From: Bdellovibrionales bacterium
Lineage (GTDB): Bacteria; Bdellovibrionota; UBA2361; JAGRAS01
DNA length: 5,292 nucleotides
Direction of reading: 5' to 3'
Assembly: GCA_020434465.1 (NCBI GenBank)
Contig: JAGRAS010000139.1
Span: forward strand, 1-5,292
The notes beneath the pieces are model-generated. The model ran no database searches and was not told the DNA's origin. It saw nothing but the letters and a program-made list of their open reading frames with translations. Both the position numbers and the translations under genes were made by a program. This document shows positions 1 to 4,349 of the stretch, one piece after another; positions within the stretch are counted from its first letter, which is position 1, and each line of letters begins with the position of its first letter.

Positions 1-1090
1 CATATTCTTTTGGATATTTATTAAGCGGAAAAACACTTAGCTGATAGACGCTTTGACTAAGCTCTAAAAAATAAAAAGCATCCTCTGCTCCCCTTCCTTT
101 TGTTCCAAATATATCAATGCTCTTACTATCAATTGCTACAAACGGTAGATTTCTTAAATCATATATTTTTTGTAAATCATATTTTTTACTTGACCATCCG
201 CGACTTTCTTCACCCAAAAGCCCACGTCTGATACGAGCTAAGCGCCTTACACCTCGCAAATTGCCATTAGCGTTGCGATGCGGGTTGGTAAGTTCTGAAT
301 GCCAAGCTTCCGGCATCACCAAACGTGATTTTTGTTTTATAAGTTCAAGTGCTGATTGTTTTAAATCAAGTCTGATAAATCTAACAAATATATCTCCAAA
401 AATATCAAGCTCGCTTTGCATTTCATTTCTTAAATTATGTACAGCATGTGCAGAGATTGCAGCATTTCCAATATCAATATCAACTATCGTGTAAGTATCG
501 ATATGTTGAAGTTTTAATCCAACTCCAGCATCAATTCTAATTCGGCTTTTAGGATCCTTGCTTAGCGGCGTAACAGCATCTTTATCACTACTTGCAAAGC
601 TAACACGAAAATATCTTATTGATTCTGGTGTTATGTTTAAGCTTCTTAGTTTAGCTTCTAAAATAGAAGAGACTTTTTCCTGCAACTCCCTAGCCTCTAA
701 TTCAGCGTCCTGTTTAAAATTATCGTCTTTTAAAACTTGATGCTTATAAAAAAACTCCCTTAAAGATTCAGGTAGACTTGATAAGACTTTTGAAAGATAG
801 AGACTCGCTAGTTTTTCATCTCTATTTAATCCTGGAACAATGTGTGCCTTTGGCTTAACTTTAATTACTAAAGTACCTTCCCTATCAAAGCTGACAATAA
901 ATTTTTCAATCCCTAAAAAGTATCTATAAGAACCGGAGTTAACTGATTTTAACTTTGGTAAAATTGTGGTGTTTAGAAAACCTTCGAGACTTTCTTGAGT
1001 ATTTAATAATTTTGGCTGATGCGATTTAGGCAAATCACAAATAGATCCAGCTAATGTTTGATCAGTTCTAAATACAGCCAAGTTGAACAT
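1..1090 (-). CDS. Large protein of unknown function, N-terminal 363 residues (3' end outside window)
   Basis: Reading the minus strand from the ATG at 1090-1088 gives 363 codons without a stop to the left edge, so the C-terminus is missing. I do not recognise the family. There is no signal peptide or membrane helix, which suggests a cytoplasmic protein. Residues 54-86 look beta-rich (YRYFLGIEKFIVSF). Residues 125-150 are a charged, probably coiled-coil helix (EARELQEKV). Residues 183-212 alternate hydrophobic and polar residues like beta strands, with a short aspartate/isoleucine run (IVDIDIGNA). Residues 278-290 are an arginine-rich patch (RGVRRLARIRRG) that could bind nucleic acid or phosphate; this is inference only. 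The start is fixed by an in-frame TAA four codons upstream. There is no clear Shine-Dalgarno sequence, but a promoter lies just upstream. AT-rich codon use matches the neighbours. The frame is certain; the function is unknown. Confidence 0.85.
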   Translation of the reverse strand, partial: MFNLAVFRTDQTLAGSICDLPKSHQPKLLNTQESLEGFLNTTILPKLKSVNSGSYRYFLGIEKFIVSFDREGTLVIKVKPKAHIVPGLNRDEKLASLYLSKVLSSLPESLREFFYKHQVLKDDNFKQDAELEARELQEKVSSILEAKLRSLNITPESIRYFRVSFASSDKDAVTPLSKDPKSRIRIDAGVGLKLQHIDTYTIVDIDIGNAAISAHAVHNLRNEMQSELDIFGDIFVRFIRLDLKQSALELIKQKSRLVMPEAWHSELTNPHRNANGNLRGVRRLARIRRGLLGEESRGWSSKKYDLQKIYDLRNLPFVAIDSKSIDIFGTKGRGAEDAFYFLELSQSVYQLSVFPLNKYPKEY

Positions 1091-1111
1091 CCAGACTTGA
1101 TATTAATTACT

Positions 1112-1140
1112 ATTGTCAAACTAGTTCTTAAAGCTGTCAA
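1112..1140 (-). promoter_or_regulatory. Sigma70-type promoter of the unknown gene at 1-1090
   Basis: On the minus strand a perfect -35 box TTGACA (1140-1135) is followed after exactly 17 bases by GACAAT (1117-1112), four of six matches to the -10 consensus. The predicted transcription start near 1105 leaves a leader of only about 15 bases, in keeping with the absence of a clear ribosome binding site. Seen in sequence; activity is inferred. Confidence 0.5.
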
Positions 1141-1210
1141 AGGGTTGTTTGGTTATTTTAGAGTTAGTTTGTTTTGTATTGTCTGTGGAAAAATGACTTA
1201 AGTATCCAGA

Positions 1211-1262
1211 AAAACAAAAAAATGCCCAGCTTAAAAGTTTATACTCAAAAGCCAGGCATTTT
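1211..1262 (-). terminator. Intrinsic terminator of the HU-like gene
   Basis: The arms 1219-1232 and 1249-1262 pair over 14 bases with two G-U wobbles when read on the minus strand. They enclose a 16-base loop and are followed by a T-rich run (seven T, G, four T). The hairpin begins about 30 bases after the HU stop codon, so it most likely ends that transcript. On the plus strand the following T-tract is short, so any bidirectional action would be weaker. Confidence 0.85.
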
Positions 1263-1293
1263 ATTTAAGCAAATTCTAATTAAAGAATTCTTA

Positions 1294-1791
1294 CTACAGT
1301 ACAGAATCTTTAAGAGCTTTCGCTACTGAAAAACGAACTCGTTTTTTTGCAGCAATATGAATTGGCTCACCTGTAGCTGGGTTACGACCCATTCTTGCTT
1401 TGCTCTTACGAACATAAAGCTTACCAAGACCCATAAGTGGAATTCTGTAGCCTTTTTTTAGAGAATCAGTGATAAAAGACGCAATGTCATCACAAAGATC
1501 CCTAGCTTCTGTTCTTTTCGAAAGTCCACAGTAAGATCTCACGTTTTCGATAAATTCAGACTGTGTATAAGCAAGTGTACGCCCATTTTTTGGCTTGCTA
1601 GCTTTTTGAACTTTTTGAACAACTGGTTTTGCAGCAGCAGTTTTTCCAGAACTAGCTTTTTTAGAAGCTGAAGACTTCTTAGCAGTTTTTTTAGAAGAAC
1701 TACTACGTGTACTACGCTTTGAAGAACTGCTTTTTTTAGAAGCGGTTTTACGAGACGCAGTTTTTTTCTTTTTTGCTGGCTTACGTGCCAT
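1294..1791 (-). CDS. HU/IHF-family DNA-binding protein with histone H1-like N-terminal tail
   Basis: This 165-residue nucleoid protein has two parts. Residues 1-70 are a low-complexity basic tail made almost only of Lys, Ser, Ala, Thr and Arg with repeated S-K-K units, resembling histone H1 C-termini. Residues 74-165 form a full-length HU/IHF core, with two N-terminal helices (QSEFIENVRSYCGLS), the G-x-G-x-L-Y-V-R-K turn, and the DNA-binding arm GRNPATGE at 135-142, which carries the proline that intercalates into DNA in this family. The core probably dimerises and bends DNA, while the tail should add non-specific DNA binding and compaction. The frame stays open to an ATG at 1836, but the ATG at 1791 is preferred: it has AGGAG eight bases upstream and begins directly with the basic tail, whereas the longer form would start inside a hairpin. 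The gene is monocistronic, with its own promoter and terminator. The family is certain; partner and copy number are unknown. Confidence 0.92.
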   Translation of the reverse strand: MARKPAKKKKTASRKTASKKSSSSKRSTRSSSSKKTAKKSSASKKASSGKTAAAKPVVQKVQKASKPKNGRTLAYTQSEFIENVRSYCGLSKRTEARDLCDDIASFITDSLKKGYRIPLMGLGKLYVRKSKARMGRNPATGEPIHIAAKKRVRFSVAKALKDSVL

Positions 1792-1799
1792 AGTTTTTA

Positions 1800-1804
1800 C
1801 TCCT
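1800..1804 (-). promoter_or_regulatory. Ribosome binding site that fixes the HU-like start
   Basis: The minus strand reads AGGAG here, eight bases before the ATG at 1791. The alternative in-frame ATG at 1836 has no comparable site, so this decides the start codon. Confidence 0.8.
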
Positions 1805-1830
1805 ATATGAGTTAACAGAATCGTTAAAAT

Positions 1831-1845
1831 GCCCATAAAATGGGC
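1831..1845 (-). promoter_or_regulatory. Perfect hairpin at the 5' end of the HU-like mRNA leader
   Basis: GCCCAT and ATGGGC form a six-base-pair stem around a three-base loop. From the promoter at 1857-1885 the transcript would begin near 1850, so this hairpin would lie about five bases from the mRNA 5' end. Terminal hairpins of this kind can protect mRNA or be bound by a regulator; that role is inference. The site is also a DNA palindrome and could be an operator. It is not followed by a strong T-tract, so it is not a good terminator. Confidence 0.5.
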
Positions 1846-1856
1846 TTTCTGATGCT

Positions 1857-1885
1857 TTTATAAAGATAAAACACTAATAAGGCAA
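1857..1885 (-). promoter_or_regulatory. Probable sigma70-type promoter of the HU-like gene
   Basis: On the minus strand TTGCCT (1885-1880, four of six matches) is separated by 17 bases from TATAAA (1862-1857, five of six). The start near 1850 would give a leader of about 59 bases holding a hairpin and the AGGAG site. The promoter sits just downstream of the terminator-like hairpin at 1918-1941. Confidence 0.5.
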
Positions 1886-1917
1886 CAAAAAAAAGCATTT
1901 TTCTTCAAAAAAAGTGC

Positions 1918-1941
1918 AAAAAAAGCCCATTTTACGGGGCT
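1918..1941 (-). terminator. Likely minus-strand intrinsic terminator upstream of the HU-like promoter
   Basis: Read on the minus strand, AGCCC and GGGCT form a five-base-pair, GC-rich stem with an eight-base loop, followed directly by seven T (1924-1918 including the last stem base) and more T-runs. No minus-strand gene ends close by. The nearest one upstream is nadA, whose stop is about 740 bases away. It may therefore stop nadA transcripts that have crossed the plus-strand gene, or act as an attenuator if HU also has a more distant promoter. Confidence 0.55.
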
Positions 1942-2071
1942 AAAAACAACTTTTTGAAATTTTCATTAATGTAGAAACATTTATTCTGAAAGGCTGTCAA
2001 AATTTACTATCTAAAACTTAAGTTTTTGTCTGTGTTTACAACTAGTTAGCGGAATGATAAAGTTGCAATAG

Positions 2072-2680
2072 ATGAAATTCACTAAATTACTTTTGCTCCT
2101 ACTTAGCCTTGGCTTTTGTACCTGCCTAAATGCAGAAAACAATACCTACTCTTTTGACACTTTTAGAATTGAAGTTCCTAAATCCTATACAAGACTAGAT
2201 TCAGAATTCAAGCAGGCAGTATTAGTTGCCAAAAACTCTGCAAAAAAAACAAATCTTAATATCATTGAATATCCAGGCAAAAAAAATCTGGGCGCCAAAA
2301 AAAATCTTGCCGCAGAAATCTTAGAAAATTACCAAGCAATTGGCCTTAACTCGGCCAAGCTTGAAGGTTTTATTCCAATAAAAAATCTGAATGGAGTTGA
2401 TGTTATTAAAGCAAGAATTTCATATAAATCAGCTGAGCAAACTTTTGTTTCCTACATTGGTTTATTTAATGGTGAAAATAAACACTTTTATCTAACTTTA
2501 ATCTCTGAAAACAAACAAAGCTCTGACGAGAGCGATTTCGATGTTATAATAAATTCACTTTTTACTGATAAAAACAGATTAGAAAAAAAACCTAATAGCT
2601 CACCGTGGCTAACAATTGTCATTTTTTTTCTATTAAGTATTGGAATTATCGTGCTTTTGCGAAGTAAAAAATATTTCTAG
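2072..2680 (+). CDS. Exported protein with C-terminal membrane anchor, possibly DcrB/PsbP-like
   Basis: This 202-residue protein has an N-terminal signal peptide (residues 1-21): a lysine-containing start, a run of leucines, and a likely cleavage after L-N-A. Residues 22-172 form an extracytoplasmic alpha/beta domain. Residues 179-196 are a hydrophobic helix (IVIFFLLSIGIIVLL), followed by the basic tail RSKKYF, which should stay in the cytoplasm. The domain starts with a strand plus 'VPKSY' and ends with 'FDVIINSLF', which resembles the layout of DcrB/PsbP/Mog1-like domains; this is an impression from pattern, not a firm assignment. The two cysteines at 16 and 18 do not form a lipobox. No good Shine-Dalgarno sequence precedes the ATG, but a five-codon reading frame (2054-2071) ends exactly at it. 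This is the only plus-strand gene, and its stop overlaps that of nadA. The coding call is strong; the function is unknown. Confidence 0.85.
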   Translation: MKFTKLLLLLLSLGFCTCLNAENNTYSFDTFRIEVPKSYTRLDSEFKQAVLVAKNSAKKTNLNIIEYPGKKNLGAKKNLAAEILENYQAIGLNSAKLEGFIPIKNLNGVDVIKARISYKSAEQTFVSYIGLFNGENKHFYLTLISENKQSSDESDFDVIINSLFTDKNRLEKKPNSSPWLTIVIFFLLSIGIIVLLRSKKYF

Positions 2681-3732
2681 GAAAGCTCTAACATGCGATC
2701 CAAGGATCTTTTAGCTCTAATTCTTACATCTTCAGGTAGTTCTATTATCTGAGTATTTTTCTTTAAGGCAATCAAAGTATCCTCTAAAGTAATCTCATTC
2801 ATATGCGGGCATCTAACGCTACACAATCGAAGAATATTTTTTTTCGGATTTTCTGCGATGATATTATCCCCCATAGCGCACTCTGTAAGTAACAAGTATT
2901 GAGGAGATTCATGCTGAGCAACATAATCTATCATTTTAGAAGTACTGCCTGAAAAATCCGCTTTCTCAATTACCTCTGGTGGGCATTCAGGGTGAGCTAG
3001 TACAGTTACTTCAGGAAACTGAGCTCTAACATTTTCAATATCAGAAACAGTGAACTTATCATGCACCTCGCATTTACCAGGCCAAGCAAGCATAGAAATA
3101 TTTTCAGTTTTTTCAAGGCCAATATTGTTTAACTCTTCTTTTTTAGGAACTAAAATAGTCTTACCAGTTTCTTTAGCAACATTTCTCGATAAATACTCAT
3201 CAGGAATAAAAATAACAACTTCACTATCGAGTTTTCTAACAATATCTGCCGCATTACTAGATGTACAGCAAACATCACATTCAGCTTTTACATCTGCATA
3301 TGAATTAATATATACAACTACTGGTATACCGGGGTATTTCTTTTTTAAATTTCTAACATCCTCAGCAGTAATACTTGCTGCTAAACTACAACCTGCTTTT
3401 TTTGCAGGTAATAGGACTGTTTTATCTGGATTCAATATTTTTGCAGTTTCAGCCATAAATCTGACCCCGCAAAATACAATCGGATCAGCTTTAACTTTAA
3501 CAGCTTCTTTAGATAACTGAAGAGAATCCCCTACAATATCGGCAACGCCGTAATATAAAGCTGGCTCCATATAATTATGGCCAAGAATAATAGCTCCTCT
3601 TTCTTTTTTTAATTTATTGATCTCAAAAGCTAGCAGAGCTTTATCTCTAACTTGACAGTCAGGGTCAACTGGAAGCAAGAATTTGCTTAGTTTTTCCTCC
3701 ATTTCATCAACTGATGATGCCTCGATTGCCAT
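2677..3732 (-). CDS. nadA: Quinolinate synthase NadA
   Basis: NadA is a cytoplasmic [4Fe-4S] enzyme that condenses iminoaspartate with dihydroxyacetone phosphate to make quinolinate, the second step of de novo NAD synthesis after NadB. The 351 residues carry the family hallmarks: GHNY at 51-54, VGDSLQL at 67-73, YINS at 141-144, CTSSNA at 156-161, AHPECPPEV at 246-254, DFSGST at 259-264, TECAMGDN at 283-290 and RCPHM at 307-311. By comparison with studied enzymes, the cluster ligands should be Cys88, Cys155 or Cys156, and Cys308. His52, Tyr54, Tyr141, His247 and Glu249 fall at active-site positions. A linker of about 20 residues around 195-212 precedes WPGKCEVH, longer than in many homologues. 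The start has AGGGA five bases upstream (3738-3742). nadB and nadC are not adjacent. The leader contains nine consecutive T and a GATAA/TTATC palindrome. Confidence 0.97.
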   Translation of the reverse strand: MAIEASSVDEMEEKLSKFLLPVDPDCQVRDKALLAFEINKLKKERGAIILGHNYMEPALYYGVADIVGDSLQLSKEAVKVKADPIVFCGVRFMAETAKILNPDKTVLLPAKKAGCSLAASITAEDVRNLKKKYPGIPVVVYINSYADVKAECDVCCTSSNAADIVRKLDSEVVIFIPDEYLSRNVAKETGKTILVPKKEELNNIGLEKTENISMLAWPGKCEVHDKFTVSDIENVRAQFPEVTVLAHPECPPEVIEKADFSGSTSKMIDYVAQHESPQYLLLTECAMGDNIIAENPKKNILRLCSVRCPHMNEITLEDTLIALKKNTQIIELPEDVRIRAKRSLDRMLELS

Positions 3733-3737
3733 ATTCG

Positions 3738-3742
3738 TCCCT
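3738..3742 (-). promoter_or_regulatory. Ribosome binding site of nadA
   Basis: The minus strand reads AGGGA five bases before the ATG at 3732, supporting that start over later in-frame methionines such as residue 11. Confidence 0.7.
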
Positions 3743-3748
3743 ATTTTT

Positions 3749-3761
3749 GATAAAGCTTATC
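3749..3761. promoter_or_regulatory. Short palindrome in the nadA leader, possible operator
   Basis: GATAA and TTATC are inverted around a three-base centre, 17 bases upstream of the nadA start. A repressor site is plausible because NAD genes are often repressed, but it does not match any operator I know well, and short AT-rich palindromes arise easily by chance. Confidence 0.2.
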
Positions 3762-3822
3762 TGAAACAAAAAAAAAGTGAAAGCCCGGCAAAAATTCTAA
3801 ATAAATTGAGAAGTAAATAGCT

Positions 3823-4242
3823 TTATTTTCTAGCCATGGAAAGCGCAATCTTTAATAGCTCAACTCGAGTTAAGTTTTCGATATTAAGAGGGGGCTTCTG
3901 CTCCTCTGCTTTTGATACTAGCAAAAATAACTTAAGCTGGTCATCGTTTAAGGCTTGAATATCTATAATACTCAAGTCAGAAAACGGATTAGTCTCAACA
4001 AATTCTGACTTTTCATTGATATTTCCAACACTACTCACCCTTCTATCCGGCAAATCTTGGATCACAAATTCAGTATTTAAAACAGGATCAATATAAATAT
4101 CTGAATGCGAGGATTCAGTAGTTTTCTTTGAAGAAAATTCTTTAATAGTTTCACTAATGGTAAAGGCTAATAACAAAACTAAACCAGCCGGAGCTCCGTA
4201 AAGCCTAAATTTACTTACTGGTTTTTCAACTAATTGATGCAT
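3823..4242 (-). CDS. Small bitopic membrane protein of unknown function
   Basis: The 139 residues comprise a short basic N-terminus (residues 1-13, with two lysines and an arginine), one hydrophobic segment at about 14-31 (LYGAPAGLVLLLAFTIS), a polar Ser/Thr/acidic linker at 35-85, and a C-terminal helical part at 98-139 ending NIENLTRVELLKIALSMARK. The positive-inside rule places the N-terminus in the cytoplasm and the C-terminus outside. No signal peptidase site follows the helix, so it is probably a signal anchor. I chose the ATG at 4242; a TTG two codons upstream (4248) is possible but no better supported, and neither has a strong Shine-Dalgarno sequence. It lies 107 bases after the sigma factor gene and 90 bases before nadA, all on one strand. 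An anti-sigma role is conceivable from position, but the predicted cytoplasmic part is only about 13 residues, which argues against it. Confidence 0.7.
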   Translation of the reverse strand: MHQLVEKPVSKFRLYGAPAGLVLLLAFTISETIKEFSSKKTTESSHSDIYIDPVLNTEFVIQDLPDRRVSSVGNINEKSEFVETNPFSDLSIIDIQALNDDQLKLFLLVSKAEEQKPPLNIENLTRVELLKIALSMARK

Positions 4243-4282
4243 AAACAACTTGAAAATTCAACGTCTAGATAAGCTAGCACAA

Positions 4283-4310
4283 ATTAAAATCTTATGAAAA
4301 TTTATTTCAA
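4283..4310 (-). promoter_or_regulatory. Weak candidate promoter for the small membrane protein gene
   Basis: On the minus strand TTGAAA (4310-4305) and TTTAAT (4288-4283) are 16 bases apart, each with five of six consensus matches. The start near 4276 would give a leader of about 34 bases. The surrounding DNA is very AT-rich, so a chance match is likely. Confidence 0.3.
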
Positions 4311-4349
4311 AATTATTTATCAAGAATAAAAAGTAAAAAACAAAGTACT

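Noticed and set aside
117..494. Plus-strand open frame of 125 codons
   Set aside because: It lies wholly opposite the longer uninterrupted minus-strand gene at 1-1090 and its translation has no domain or signal features.
558..740. Plus-strand open frame of 60 codons
   Set aside because: It is also antisense to the gene at 1-1090, short, and without a ribosome binding site or recognisable product.
1792..1836. Fifteen-residue N-terminal extension of the HU-like protein (start at 1836)
   Set aside because: The start lies inside a perfect hairpin, lacks a ribosome binding site, and would put a hydrophobic stretch before the basic tail; AGGAG supports 1791.
2087..2135. Lipoprotein signal in the exported protein
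   Set aside because: The cysteines at residues 16 and 18 are preceded by G-F and C-T rather than a lipobox; cleavage after L-N-A fits better.
2600..2680. C-terminal helix plus basic tail as a sortase-like sorting signal
   Set aside because: No LPXTG, PEP, MYXO or GlyGly-type motif precedes the helix; an ordinary membrane anchor explains it.
2697..2712. GATCC/GGATC inverted repeat with TTTT as a terminator for the plus-strand gene
   Set aside because: The loop is only two bases (or the stem four), the T-run is short, and the bases are constrained by nadA codons.
3050..3520. Plus-strand open frame of 156 codons
   Set aside because: It is antisense to nadA, whose identity is certain; the frame is a mirror of its codon use.
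3765..3795. GCCGGGC followed by T-rich DNA as a terminator between the small membrane protein gene and nadA
   Set aside because: The GC block cannot form a stem with a loop, so only the T-rich tract remains.
3823..3885. SAP/Rho N-terminal-like helix at the end of the small membrane protein (LTRVELLKIALSMARK)
   Set aside because: Only one helix resembles the pattern, and the predicted location outside the membrane does not suit a nucleic-acid-binding role.
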